Source of the DNA: Sedimenticola selenatireducens
Lineage (GTDB): Bacteria; Pseudomonadota; Gammaproteobacteria; Chromatiales; Chromatiaceae
Assembly (NCBI RefSeq): GCF_007625115.1
Contig: NZ_VMNH01000018.1
Span: 34,949-98,948 of the forward strand
DNA: 64,000 bases
Direction: 5' to 3'
Shown: positions 45,350 through 54,175 of the stretch, piece after piece
Position numbering within the stretch: position 1 is the stretch's first letter
Layout: each line of letters begins with the position of its first letter
Notes under the pieces: model-generated
What the model was told of the DNA's origin: nothing
The model's database searches: none
The model's input: the letters and a program-made list of their open reading frames with translations, nothing else
Made by a program: the position numbers and the translations under genes

Positions 45350-47005
45350 ATGATGGCTGATCAAGCCTCCATCCTGGAGCAGCTTGAGGCAGTATCCCGT
45401 GCCTTTAAGACGCAACTGCCCGAGCGTGGCAGGGAGATTGAACGTCAGTGGTCAGCCGTCAGAAAACAGCCTGATGATCTGGATCTTCTGGAGGGACTGT
45501 ATCGTCTCACTCATAACCTGGCTGGTGCCGGAGGCACTTTTGGCTTTAGCCAGATTACCGATGTCGCTCGCGAGGTAACTGAGCCGCTCAGGATCACGCT
45601 GAAGGAGCGCAAGGTTGGTTTGTCAGATGCGGAGCAAGCCTCGCTGGATGCGCGCGTAAAACTTCTAACAGAGCTCTGTATCCATCCAACACTCGATACG
45701 GAAGCGAATATCCCTCCAGCCAAGCCGCTGTTTCCGGAGTTGCCCGCTACTCTGCACTCCCTGACCAAGCTGGTCTACCTGTTAAGTGAATGTACTGAGG
45801 ATGTTTCAGGATTGGTGGAGAATCTACAGAATCTTGGCGCGCGGGTAGGCCTGTTTGAGTCAGTAAAGTCACTTGGCAATGCCATTCTGGAAACACCACC
45901 TGCCGCAGTATTAGTGAATTCGCCAGCTGATGAAGAGTTGTTAACTTTTGACCTGCCCGAAACCGTGATCAGGCCGCCCATGATCATGTTGTCTGAGTCA
46001 GATGATTTTGATTCCAGGTTGTCGGCTGTCCGTGCCGGCATGGAGGGGTTTTTCGTTAAGCCGATTGATGCGTCTGCAGTACTTAATCTGGTCGATTCTC
46101 TCAGGCCCCGTGAGGAGGCATCGCCGTTTCGGGTATTGATTGTTGATGATGATCAGAGTCAGGCTGAGTATGCCTCGATCGTACTGGAACAGGCGGGCAT
46201 TACCACCCGGGTTATTCATGATCCTACAGAAGTGCTGGAGCAGCTGGCAGAATTTAATCCGGAGCTGCTGCTGTTTGATGTCTACATGCCGCAGTGCAGT
46301 GGCATTGAGTTGGCAAAGATCGTTCGGCAAATGGACAACTATGTCGGTGTGCCGATAATATTTCTGTCAGTTGAACGTGAGCGCATACGCCAACTGGAAG
46401 CACTGCAAACCGGTGCCGATGATTTTCTCACCAAACCGATACGACCCAAGGAGCTGGTCTCTTCAGTTATGATCAGGGCCTGGCGTGCGCGAACCCTACG
46501 CTGGCTGATGGTAAGAGATAGCCTTACTGGACTGTTCAATCATGCCGTCATCATGGAGCGACTGAATAACAGTTTCGCATTGGCTCAGCGTCAGAACAGT
46601 CACTTAAGTGTTGCCATGATCGATCTCGACCACTTCAAGCGAATCAATGATAACTATGGCCACAGTACCGGTGACAGGGTGTTGATCGGTTTTTCACGCT
46701 TGCTGCGCGAACGTCTGCGCGAGAGTGATGTGGTCGGACGCTATGGGGGCGAGGAGTTCCTCGTGGTCTTGCCCGATACTACACTCGAGCATGCAGAGCT
46801 GGTTATTGAAGCGGTAAGGACGGCCTTTGCAAAGACAAGCTTTACGGCTAATGGAGCGCTCTTTTCGGTCACACTGAGTGCTGGTATTGCCGGTTTTCCA
46901 CGGTCTGGCTCAGCATCGGGTCTGTTGGATGCGGCCGATATCGCCCTCTATAAAGCCAAAGAGCAGGGGCGCAACCGTACCATTACGGCGGCACCCCAGC
47001 CATAA
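45350..47005 (+). CDS. Hpt-REC-REC-GGDEF diguanylate cyclase
   Basis: The 551-residue protein starts with an Hpt domain (His55 in LTHNLAGAGGTFGF). A receiver-like domain without an obvious phospho-Asp (about 130-250), a canonical receiver (about 258-375, Asp in LLFDVYMPQCSG) and GGDEF (about 385-547) follow. GGEEF is intact and RxxD (RESD) sits five residues before it. It is the active cyclase of the module, opposing the EAL protein three genes upstream. Confidence 0.9.
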   Translation: MMADQASILEQLEAVSRAFKTQLPERGREIERQWSAVRKQPDDLDLLEGLYRLTHNLAGAGGTFGFSQITDVAREVTEPLRITLKERKVGLSDAEQASLDARVKLLTELCIHPTLDTEANIPPAKPLFPELPATLHSLTKLVYLLSECTEDVSGLVENLQNLGARVGLFESVKSLGNAILETPPAAVLVNSPADEELLTFDLPETVIRPPMIMLSESDDFDSRLSAVRAGMEGFFVKPIDASAVLNLVDSLRPREEASPFRVLIVDDDQSQAEYASIVLEQAGITTRVIHDPTEVLEQLAEFNPELLLFDVYMPQCSGIELAKIVRQMDNYVGVPIIFLSVERERIRQLEALQTGADDFLTKPIRPKELVSSVMIRAWRARTLRWLMVRDSLTGLFNHAVIMERLNNSFALAQRQNSHLSVAMIDLDHFKRINDNYGHSTGDRVLIGFSRLLRERLRESDVVGRYGGEEFLVVLPDTTLEHAELVIEAVRTAFAKTSFTANGALFSVTLSAGIAGFPRSGSASGLLDAADIALYKAKEQGRNRTITAAPQP

Positions 47006-47007
47006 AG

Positions 47008-47652
47008 TCAGAGTGACTTTAGCGCCTGGATAATTTCAGCAGGCTCCATTCTTTTGGTGTAATCCGCGTTGACAAAGCCGTAGGCAATCTGTCCGTCAGT
47101 TCTAACAACGTAGGTAGCGGGTAGGGGAAGCTCAAAACTAGCGTCACCATTACAGGCCGGTAGATCAATACCAAATCCTGCATAGATAGTGCGGATTGTT
47201 TCAGGCAGGGAGAATACAAGCCCAAACTGACGCGAGACGCGATTTCCCACATCACTCAGAATTTCAAATCCGGGTGTATGCCGTTCTCCCATTTCATAGG
47301 TCTTTTCAGGCATTTCTGGAGCAATGGCAATCAGGCTGGCACCAAGCGCCTCAATCTCTGGGAGCACGGCTTTTAAGGCGCGAATTTCCAGGTTGCAATA
47401 GGGGCACCAACCTCCACGGTAAATACTCAGAACAACGGGGCCATGGCTGAGCGCGTTTGCTAGACTGACCTCATTCCCTTGTGCGTTCGGTAAGCAGAAG
47501 TCAGGTACCTGATCTCCCCGGCCTAATGCCCGGTTCTCAATACCGGACGCCTTAAGGTCTGCTGTCGCCTGGCCCATGGTCTGGATGGTCTCTGGACTGG
47601 CCTTGTTGCTGGTGGTCTTTTTTTGCTCATCGAGTTGCTGCTGAAGTCCCAT
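47008..47652 (-). CDS. Peroxiredoxin-like AhpC/TSA family protein
   Basis: The 214-residue thioredoxin-fold protein has GGWCPYCNLEIRALK with a CxxC pair, DFCLPNAQGN at the N-terminal side and a coiled-coil-like N-terminus (MGLQQQLDEQKKTTS). It belongs to the peroxiredoxin-like family distinct from AhpC, with peroxide or thiol reductase function expected. Divergent from a TetR gene across a large palindrome. Convergent with and two bases from the diguanylate cyclase stop. Confidence 0.88.
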   Translation of the reverse strand: MGLQQQLDEQKKTTSNKASPETIQTMGQATADLKASGIENRALGRGDQVPDFCLPNAQGNEVSLANALSHGPVVLSIYRGGWCPYCNLEIRALKAVLPEIEALGASLIAIAPEMPEKTYEMGERHTPGFEILSDVGNRVSRQFGLVFSLPETIRTIYAGFGIDLPACNGDASFELPLPATYVVRTDGQIAYGFVNADYTKRMEPAEIIQALKSL

Positions 47653-47692
47653 GTTTCATTCCTCGCTATAGGGTGGCGGCGCATGTGCCATA

Positions 47693-47740
47693 TTATTGAG
47701 TAATCATTCAATAACTGCTTGTTGAATGATTACTCAATAA
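47693..47740. promoter_or_regulatory. TetR operator palindrome
   Basis: A perfect 19-base inverted repeat, TTATTGAGTAATCATTCAA (47693-47711) and its complement (47722-47740), with a 10-base spacer. Each arm is itself partly symmetrical (TTGA-N8-TCAA), so two TetR dimers could bind. It sits midway between the divergent peroxiredoxin and TetR starts and ends 17 bases before the TetR ATG. Confidence 0.8.
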
Positions 47741-47757
47741 CTTGTTAAAGTAAAGCT

Positions 47758-48372
47758 ATGGCGAGACCTGTTGAATTTAATCGTGAAGCGGTGTTGGAAA
47801 AGTCGATTCGAGTTTTCTGGCGCTACGGCTATGCCAGTACCTCAATCCAGCGGCTTGGAACGGACATGTCGCTCCATCCGGGTAGTCTTTATGGTGCCTT
47901 CAAAAGCAAACGCCAACTCTTTCTTGAGGCATTGCAGCTCTATTTTGAACAGAGCAGCCAACAGCTGGGTCAGCAGTTAAATTCAGACAAAGGACCTCTT
48001 GACGGTATCAAACGATTTTTTTACCGATTAGTCGATCAGATGCTGGATGAAACCCGTATCAAGGGATGTCTGATGATTAATACCGCAACCGAGCTGGCGG
48101 ATGAGGGCGAGGATGAGGAAATCAGGCAACGGCTGGATCAGATGTTTAAAAGCCATGAGCAGCAGTTTTATCAGGCATTATTAAATGCCCAGTCCTGTGG
48201 CGAACTCACAAAAGAGAAGGATGCGGCTGAGCTCGCCCGCTTTCTGTTGGTCGGTGTGCGGGGTTTACGTGTTTACAGTCAGACCCGTCCTACACGCCTC
48301 GAATTCGAGAGTGTAGTCCGACAGCTACTCTCCGTTTTAACCTCAGAACCGGATAGCCATCTGTCACGGTGA
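47758..48372 (+). CDS. TetR/AcrR family regulator
   Basis: The 204-residue repressor has the N-terminal HTH with FWRYGYASTSIQRLGTDMSLHPGSLYGAFKSK-like recognition region (about 18-48) and a helical ligand domain. It carries cysteines at KGCLMIN and AQSCGEL, which could sense oxidants, given the divergent peroxiredoxin. It ends overlapping acpH by GTGA. Confidence 0.9.
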   Translation: MARPVEFNREAVLEKSIRVFWRYGYASTSIQRLGTDMSLHPGSLYGAFKSKRQLFLEALQLYFEQSSQQLGQQLNSDKGPLDGIKRFFYRLVDQMLDETRIKGCLMINTATELADEGEDEEIRQRLDQMFKSHEQQFYQALLNAQSCGELTKEKDAAELARFLLVGVRGLRVYSQTRPTRLEFESVVRQLLSVLTSEPDSHLSR

Positions 48373-48971
48373 ATTACCTCGCCCATCTGTTCCTTGCACC
48401 CAATGACCCACAACAGCAGCTCGGAGGTCTGATTGCGGACTTTACCCGTGGGCGCTTGGAGACCTTGGCCGAACACTACTCCGAGGGTGTTATTCAGGGC
48501 ATTGCTCTGCATCGGCAGATTGATCGGTTTACCGACGAACATCGTTGGGTTATCCAGAGTAAGGTACGCTTTTCAAAGGAGTACCGCCGCTATTCTGGGA
48601 TAATCCTTGATATACTTTATGATCATTTTTTGAGCTGTTACTGGACAGTGTACAGTGAACTCGACCGGGCCGGGTTAATCCAAGAATTTTACCGGTTGTT
48701 GATTCAGGAACAGGTTTGTTTGCCACCCAGGTTAAAAACACTTATTCCACGCATTGTGGATGAGGATTGGCTGGGTTCGTATCATGACCTTGATCTACTT
48801 GGGCAGGTATACCAACGCATGTCAGCAAGACTACAAAGAACCAATCCCCTGGGTGATGCCATTGTTGAGGTACGTCGGCTCTATCCGCAGTTGTCTGATG
48901 ATTTCAAACGGTTCTTTCCAGAACTGGTCACTTTTTCGCAACAGCAGCAGAGGGTACTGAGCCAAACATGA
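48369..48971 (+). CDS. acpH: Acyl carrier protein phosphodiesterase
   Basis: Removes the phosphopantetheine arm from holo-ACP. The 200 residues show the family HD-like pattern: MNYLAHLFLA start, LGGLIADFTRG, and GIALHRQIDRFTDEH. GTG start overlapping TetR, and four-base overlap with ybaK at its end. Confidence 0.92.
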   Translation: MNYLAHLFLAPNDPQQQLGGLIADFTRGRLETLAEHYSEGVIQGIALHRQIDRFTDEHRWVIQSKVRFSKEYRRYSGIILDILYDHFLSCYWTVYSELDRAGLIQEFYRLLIQEQVCLPPRLKTLIPRIVDEDWLGSYHDLDLLGQVYQRMSARLQRTNPLGDAIVEVRRLYPQLSDDFKRFFPELVTFSQQQQRVLSQT

Positions 48972-49426
48972 TTCCGCTAAGAGTGGCTGAGATACTTGAT
49001 AGCTACGGACTGGATGCGTTGGAGTTCGAGCCGGGTAGTACACCTACTTCTGAATTAGCCGCGGCACGTATCGGTGTGGCTGTTGGGCAGATTGCCAAAT
49101 CGATGCTGTTCAAGGGAAAAAATGGTCTCTTCTACCTGGCGGTTTGTCCCGGTGACTTGCGTGTTTGTAGCAAGAAAATGAAAAAGGTAACAGGCACCAA
49201 GGTGCGGATGGCGCGAGAAGAGGAGACAGAGATGATGACCGGCTATAGGCCCGGCGGTGTCTGTCCGTTTGGCGTGTCGGAGGCGGAGATATTAATCGAT
49301 ATCGGTTTGGCCGATTATGCCACTATCTATCCGGCGGCCGGTACAGATGCATCCGGTGTGCCTGTGACATTTGAGTTGCTGAAGCAGATTACCGGTGCTC
49401 GACCGGTTGATGTCATGGAGCGCTGA
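48968..49426 (+). CDS. YbaK/EbsC-type aminoacyl-tRNA deacylase
   Basis: The 152-residue YbaK-like protein probably hydrolyses mischarged tRNA. Marks: AKSMLFKG with the catalytic-site lysine, AREEETEMMTGYRPGGVCPFG and FELLKQITGARPVDV. The substrate (Cys-tRNA-Pro or other) cannot be told. Coupled to acpH by ATGA. Confidence 0.88.
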   Translation: MIPLRVAEILDSYGLDALEFEPGSTPTSELAAARIGVAVGQIAKSMLFKGKNGLFYLAVCPGDLRVCSKKMKKVTGTKVRMAREEETEMMTGYRPGGVCPFGVSEAEILIDIGLADYATIYPAAGTDASGVPVTFELLKQITGARPVDVMER

Positions 49427-49630
49427 CGCGCTGCTATCTTTTTGTGAACCAGGAGTTGCGGCGTATCGATATAACCGTGATAGCATTAGGCTAATAAATT
49501 GATCAAGCAGGAATAGGATGCCTTTCATCTGCGGCAATCGGGTGTTGGCTGAATAATAATATCTGTAGATATCGCCAGGAGTTTACTCAAATGGATGGTC
49601 AGGGTGCTTGAGCCGGGGAGAACAAAGCCT

Positions 49631-51661
49631 ATGAAATCAGGACGCCTGGTAGCGCGAAAGCCATTTCGTCTCCCTTTGGCTATTTTATCTATTCTCTTTT
49701 ATACATCCGCTAATGCCTCATGGTCTCCTGAGCTGATAACCACCAAGGAACGCAGTTATCGCCTTCCTTCTGAGGAGATACGCCTCTATATCCCACCGGA
49801 AGTGCCGCTGGAAGTGCTGCAAAGCCTGAGTCTTGAGTTGGATGATATTGACGTAACCGCTTTGGTCGGACGTGATGGGGATTTTGCCCTCTTTGTTCCA
49901 GTGCAGCCGCTGAGTTATGGGCAGCACCGTCTGCGCCTGGTGGAGAATGCAACGGATGGTTCGATTCTGGAACGGGGATTCTGGACGCTGGAAGTTCGGA
50001 AATCTGAAAGCTTCAGAGAAGCGGACCTGAATATCGCCACCTCAATCGAACTCTCCAAGCGAATCGGTGAAAAGAATATGACCGCACTGCCTTCGCGTCG
50101 GACCCAGGGAACCGGCAGTGCCGCAATTCAGGGTCGACTTGCTGATGGAGATTGGCAATCGGGACTCAATTTACCCCTGTTCTATAACTCCAATACCGAT
50201 GGGCGTGAAGTCGAGGTGGGTGAGTTCCTGTTAGATTGGCAACGTAAATCACTGAGTGCCAAAGTTGGCCATCACCCGATTGCACCCGACAGTCTGGTGA
50301 TGTCCGGGTTTAATCGCCGAGGTGTTTCGGCGACATACGCCTCCTCTCTGTACGCTACCAGTGTGACTGGCTTTAGTATGCGGGGCAGTCAGATTTCCGG
50401 GTTTGAGCAAGGTATGGGGGTAGGCGACAGCACTGATCAGGTACAGGGTGGGGTGGTGACGGCTTACCCAATAAATCGGGCGGATGCCGGTATGGCGCTC
50501 TCGGCCATCTATCTTGCTGGCGAAGCACCCGACACGGGGTTGGGTGTTGCAGGTGATCCTTTTTCCAGTGGTGGTGATGCCTGGAGTATCGGGGCCGATG
50601 GCTCATGGCTGGATAGACGGATCAGACTGCGTGGCGAGTATGCCAGCACAGCCTATGATTTTGATGGCTCCGGTGGCTATGGCTCCGAAAAGGACAGTGG
50701 CTATAGCCTGCTGATGACTTATAAACCCTGGCTGCAAAAACAGATTGGAGATAATTATCTGGATTGGAATATGGGTGCGGAATATAAACAGATCGGCACC
50801 TACTTCAAGAGTGTCGCCAATCCGGGGGCGACCGCTGATCGAAAGATGGGGCGGCTATTCAGTGATATCAGCTGGGGCGGCCTGGGTGTACAGGCTCAGT
50901 TGGCTCAAGAGACGGATAATGTGGCAGATCTGGTAACACTGCCGCGTCTGCGTTCCCGGCTTGCGGGAGTTAGCACATCCTACACCCCAACCCCGGAGTA
51001 TAACGCGGCAGGTGAGTGGGTAACCGGTTGGCTGGGCCATCCCAGCTATTCACTGTATGGCAATCTGCAAACTGCTGAAACAGTGTCCCGTGCCTCGCTC
51101 GATCCCAATACTTTTGTAGATACCCAGACCCGAATTCTAGGTGCAACCGCCAATTTCAGTCACGAAGAGTGGAGTTGGAGCATTAACTATACCTGGACAC
51201 GTCTTTATGATGACTCTGTTCAGGCAGGTACTGCCACCACGAATGAGTCCAGGAGTCGCGCAACTGGACTCGATTTTATGTTCAACCTCACACCCAATTA
51301 TACCTTGTCTCCCCATTTTTCCTGGGATGAGACCCGCTATCTCGATCTGGGTTACACCGATAAGGCGCTGCTATGGGGTGTCAGCCTGGATGCGCGCTTT
51401 ATCCCTGATCGCCTTACCGGCCGTTTTGACTACAGCATGAACCGTTCCTGGGTTACCAACGACACATCAGATAACACTACCGATCAGTTCTCGGCCAATC
51501 TGACCTGGATTGCCGTCAGGCAAAACCCGTCTCGGCCGGGTATCTCATTCACCCTGAGCGGTGATTATAGGGACTACAACGACTCGATCGTGAGCGGGAA
51601 TGATAACGAGGGCTATCAGCTGTTTCTGAGAACCCTGATCGGTTGGTCGGGATCTTATTGA
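49631..51661 (+). CDS. Predicted outer-membrane beta-barrel protein
   Basis: No named family recognised. From the ATG at 49631 (GGGGAG upstream) the 676 residues start with a signal peptide (LAILSILFYTSANA). A short Ig-like domain follows (about 25-125), then a long series of amphipathic, Tyr/Trp-rich strands typical of barrels (e.g. YSLLMTYKPW, WSWSINYTWTRLYDD, TGRFDYSMNRSW). The end is IGWSGSY, with an aromatic C-terminus. The 49595 GTG/TTG-type extension is rejected. It overlaps or abuts the next secreted-protein gene, implying co-transcription. Confidence 0.78.
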   Translation: MKSGRLVARKPFRLPLAILSILFYTSANASWSPELITTKERSYRLPSEEIRLYIPPEVPLEVLQSLSLELDDIDVTALVGRDGDFALFVPVQPLSYGQHRLRLVENATDGSILERGFWTLEVRKSESFREADLNIATSIELSKRIGEKNMTALPSRRTQGTGSAAIQGRLADGDWQSGLNLPLFYNSNTDGREVEVGEFLLDWQRKSLSAKVGHHPIAPDSLVMSGFNRRGVSATYASSLYATSVTGFSMRGSQISGFEQGMGVGDSTDQVQGGVVTAYPINRADAGMALSAIYLAGEAPDTGLGVAGDPFSSGGDAWSIGADGSWLDRRIRLRGEYASTAYDFDGSGGYGSEKDSGYSLLMTYKPWLQKQIGDNYLDWNMGAEYKQIGTYFKSVANPGATADRKMGRLFSDISWGGLGVQAQLAQETDNVADLVTLPRLRSRLAGVSTSYTPTPEYNAAGEWVTGWLGHPSYSLYGNLQTAETVSRASLDPNTFVDTQTRILGATANFSHEEWSWSINYTWTRLYDDSVQAGTATTNESRSRATGLDFMFNLTPNYTLSPHFSWDETRYLDLGYTDKALLWGVSLDARFIPDRLTGRFDYSMNRSWVTNDTSDNTTDQFSANLTWIAVRQNPSRPGISFTLSGDYRDYNDSIVSGNDNEGYQLFLRTLIGWSGSY

Positions 51662-51672
51662 TGGAGTCAGGT

Positions 51673-52884
51673 ATGCGATCCACTCTACAACACACATACG
51701 TCCAGTTGCTGCTTGGGGCAATCGTATGGCTATTCTTTACCGGTACTGCTCAGGCTGCAGCAGTCGGAGCGACAGCGACGGTTTCGCCCAGTCGGGTGAC
51801 ACTGGGACGAACTAGTCCGGTAGTCGTTACTTGGCGGATCGAGACCAACAGTGTCTCCGCTGGTAACAGAGTTGTCTCTCCGCAAGGTGCATTCTGGAGC
51901 AGTTTTGGCGGAGACGTTCTGCTGGGGACAGTGGCAAAAAGCCTGTCTAAGAATGTTGGAAACACCGGGTCAGGCAATAATTTTACCAATCTCACTGAAG
52001 TGGTTTCAGTGCCTGCTTCTGTTATCTACAAGGCACAAAAACTCGGCTTGAGCAGCTTTGTTTATGTGCGTGGGCACAATGATATTGAGATACCGTCAGA
52101 TGTTGAGGATACCTTTATTACCTTGACCATCACGGGTGGCGGGGCCGCTGGTTTTGCTGTGAACCGACAGGAGACGGAGTTTGATGACGGCTCTGCTGTC
52201 AGGCGGCTATTGAGAAATGAACCGATGTATGCTGTTACGCGGCTCAATTACAGTGGCTCAGGCATGCTCAAAGGCGTTTGGGAGCTGGCAACACCCGCTA
52301 CCACCTATGGTGAGCTGGTTTATCGCAGGCTGAGTAATGTCCGGCAATTTTTCGGCGCCAGTGGTCAGGCATCACTCCAAAGTCCGCCACTGGAGACCGG
52401 GCAGCCGGGACGCTATATGGTTCGCTTTCGGATCGAGGAGCCAGTCACCGGATTCAGTGATTACGCTATCGAATATTATGTGGCCCAGGAGGCTGCAGCG
52501 ATTGAGCCGCTACCACCCATCACGCTGGTACTGACGATGCCGCTGCATGGTGCCTACCTGCATGCTGACACGCGTTTCTCCTGGCAGCCTGTGGCCGATG
52601 CCCAGGCCTATCAGTTTGAGATATACAGTCAACCAGCAACGGATAGTTTCCCCGAAGGCGTTGCAAAAGCAGGTGAATTTGAATCAGATAGACACCCCAA
52701 TACCTTGACGGGCGGGCCGGTTTCCGGGGCCTTGGTGCCCGCTTCTCAGACCCAGCTGGCGTTATCTGCAATCAGTCAGGAGCACTTGATTTCAGCGCAA
52801 AACTATTGGTGGCGTGTGTTGGCGATAGGTCGTGATGGCAGGGTCGTTTCCCAGAGCCCCGTGCGAGAAATTCGCTTGCCATGA
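51673..52884 (+). CDS. Secreted Ig/fibronectin-like protein of unknown function
   Basis: From the ATG at 51673 (GGAG six bases before) the 403 residues start with a signal peptide ending near GTAQA. An N-terminal beta-sandwich-like region begins with ATVSPSRVTLGRTSPVVVTW. The C-terminal part is fibronectin type III-like (DTRFSWQPVADAQAYQFEIY, then YWWRVLAIGRDG). No cysteine-rich, enzymatic or lipobox feature is seen. It lies between the barrel gene and the sigma factor, so it may be a surface or periplasmic partner of the barrel. Alternative start at 51661. Confidence 0.72.
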   Translation: MRSTLQHTYVQLLLGAIVWLFFTGTAQAAAVGATATVSPSRVTLGRTSPVVVTWRIETNSVSAGNRVVSPQGAFWSSFGGDVLLGTVAKSLSKNVGNTGSGNNFTNLTEVVSVPASVIYKAQKLGLSSFVYVRGHNDIEIPSDVEDTFITLTITGGGAAGFAVNRQETEFDDGSAVRRLLRNEPMYAVTRLNYSGSGMLKGVWELATPATTYGELVYRRLSNVRQFFGASGQASLQSPPLETGQPGRYMVRFRIEEPVTGFSDYAIEYYVAQEAAAIEPLPPITLVLTMPLHGAYLHADTRFSWQPVADAQAYQFEIYSQPATDSFPEGVAKAGEFESDRHPNTLTGGPVSGALVPASQTQLALSAISQEHLISAQNYWWRVLAIGRDGRVVSQSPVREIRLP

Positions 52885-52934
52885 TGGGTCTTTTATCGCA
52901 ATACCTCCTTTTCTGATGTCATGAGACAACACCC

Positions 52935-53489
52935 TTGCTGACAGAGGATCATGACCTGCTGAAGAGGGTGTCGGATGGCGATGAGCAGGCCATGCATAGC
53001 CTCTATCAGCGCTATGAGCCCTCTGTATATCGGTTTGCCATGAAGCGACTTGGCAATAGTTTTGATGCGGCAGATATACTGAATGACGTCATGTTGCAGG
53101 TGTGGCGTTCTGCCAACACATTCCAGGGTCGCTCAAAAATTTCAACCTGGATACTAGGTATCGCCCATCACAAAGTGATTGATCGTCTACGCCAGCGTGG
53201 AAAGGTCGAAGTTCAGGAGCTTGATCCGCAAATGGCTGATAAGAATGACGTCGGTGTGGTTCGGGCGTTATCTGCGGCACAGGAGTTGGAACAGCTGGCA
53301 TTTTGTATGGAGCGTCTGAAGGATGGGCATCGTCAGGTGATTCATCTCGCCTTCTTTGAATCACTCTCGTATCCTGATATCGCACAGATACTCGATTGTC
53401 CCGAGGGTACGGTAAAGACCCGTATGTTCCATGCACGTAAACAGATCCAGTCTTGTCTTAGAAAACATTTTTTGCTAGACCCCGGTTAA
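52935..53489 (+). CDS. ECF-type RNA polymerase sigma factor
   Basis: The 184-residue protein has sigma region 2 (YRFAMKRLGNSFDAADILNDVMLQVWRSA, about 33-60; interrupted by FQGRSKISTWILGIAHHKVID) and region 4 (HRQVIHLAFFESLSYPDIAQILDCPEGTVKTR). There is no region 1.1 or 3. The frame's start is TTG at 52935 without a clear ribosome-binding site; the next in-frame ATG (52992) would cut region 2. Followed by an anti-sigma gene. Confidence 0.9.
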   Translation: MLTEDHDLLKRVSDGDEQAMHSLYQRYEPSVYRFAMKRLGNSFDAADILNDVMLQVWRSANTFQGRSKISTWILGIAHHKVIDRLRQRGKVEVQELDPQMADKNDVGVVRALSAAQELEQLAFCMERLKDGHRQVIHLAFFESLSYPDIAQILDCPEGTVKTRMFHARKQIQSCLRKHFLLDPG

Positions 53490-53515
53490 TATTTTTTAAA
53501 CCTTCATGTGAAAGT

Positions 53516-53543
53516 GTTCGACTCATACAGAAAACAGTCGAAC
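53516..53543. repeat. Inverted repeat between sigma and anti-sigma genes
   Basis: GTTCGACT (53516-53523), 12-base loop, AGTCGAAC (53536-53543), about 20 bases before the anti-sigma ATG. It could be an attenuating hairpin adjusting the sigma to anti-sigma ratio, or part of an autoregulated promoter (it contains GAAC). Not decided by sequence. Confidence 0.45.
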
Positions 53544-53563
53544 TTTAACTACAGGTTGAATCA

Positions 53564-54175
53564 ATGCCCAACACGGCTGACAAGCAAAACCCCGCTGAGC
53601 TAATCCCTTGGTACCTGAATGGTACCTTGTCGCCGGAAGAGCGTGTGCGAGTGGAACACTATTTGGCACAAGGGGGGGAAGCCGCAAAGGCTGAATTGGA
53701 ACTGCAGCGCCTGATACAAAGTCAGGCATCTGAGCAGGATGGTAGTTTAACGCCGGGAGAGTTTGGCTGGAAACGGTTACAGCGGGATTTGCACCGAGAT
53801 GCAGAAAAGAAAAAAGTCCTAATGTGCCGATCCGACTGGTTACGACCGGCCATGGCAGCGGCTATAGCGGTGATCGTGATTCAGGCTGTGTTGCTGAATT
53901 CACACTGGTCACCATCTCAGATGGAAAGCCTGCAGCCACTGTCGGGGACGGTTGCTGCAAGAGGTTTCATGCAGATAAGGTTTCAGCCTGACACAACCGC
54001 GCTACAGATCAGCAAACTGCTACAGGAGATAGATGCCGTGGTTGTGAATGGTCCTAGTGCGGCCGGACTTTATCGAATAGGTTTGCTGGATGATTCAATC
54101 GCCAATAGAAAACGCGTCATGCAAAAACTGCAATTTGCCAAAGGTATCATTGAGCATGTGGCAGAAGAGCAATAA
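53564..54175 (+). CDS. Anti-sigma factor with subtilase-propeptide-like periplasmic domain
   Basis: The 203-residue inner-membrane protein has an N-terminal anti-sigma domain (ELIPWYLNGTLSPEERVRVEHYL) resembling zinc anti-sigma folds but lacking the CxxC zinc ligands. One transmembrane helix follows (about 94-111). The periplasmic part, about 128-203, has the predicted order beta (FMQIRFQPD), alpha (LQISKLLQEID), beta (AVVVNGP), beta (GLYRIGLL), alpha (RKRVMQKLQFA), beta (IIEHVAEEQ), which is the ferredoxin-like fold of I9 subtilase propeptides. The downstream gene encodes a subtilase and overlaps it by 20 bases. Confidence 0.82.
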   Translation: MPNTADKQNPAELIPWYLNGTLSPEERVRVEHYLAQGGEAAKAELELQRLIQSQASEQDGSLTPGEFGWKRLQRDLHRDAEKKKVLMCRSDWLRPAMAAAIAVIVIQAVLLNSHWSPSQMESLQPLSGTVAARGFMQIRFQPDTTALQISKLLQEIDAVVVNGPSAAGLYRIGLLDDSIANRKRVMQKLQFAKGIIEHVAEEQ

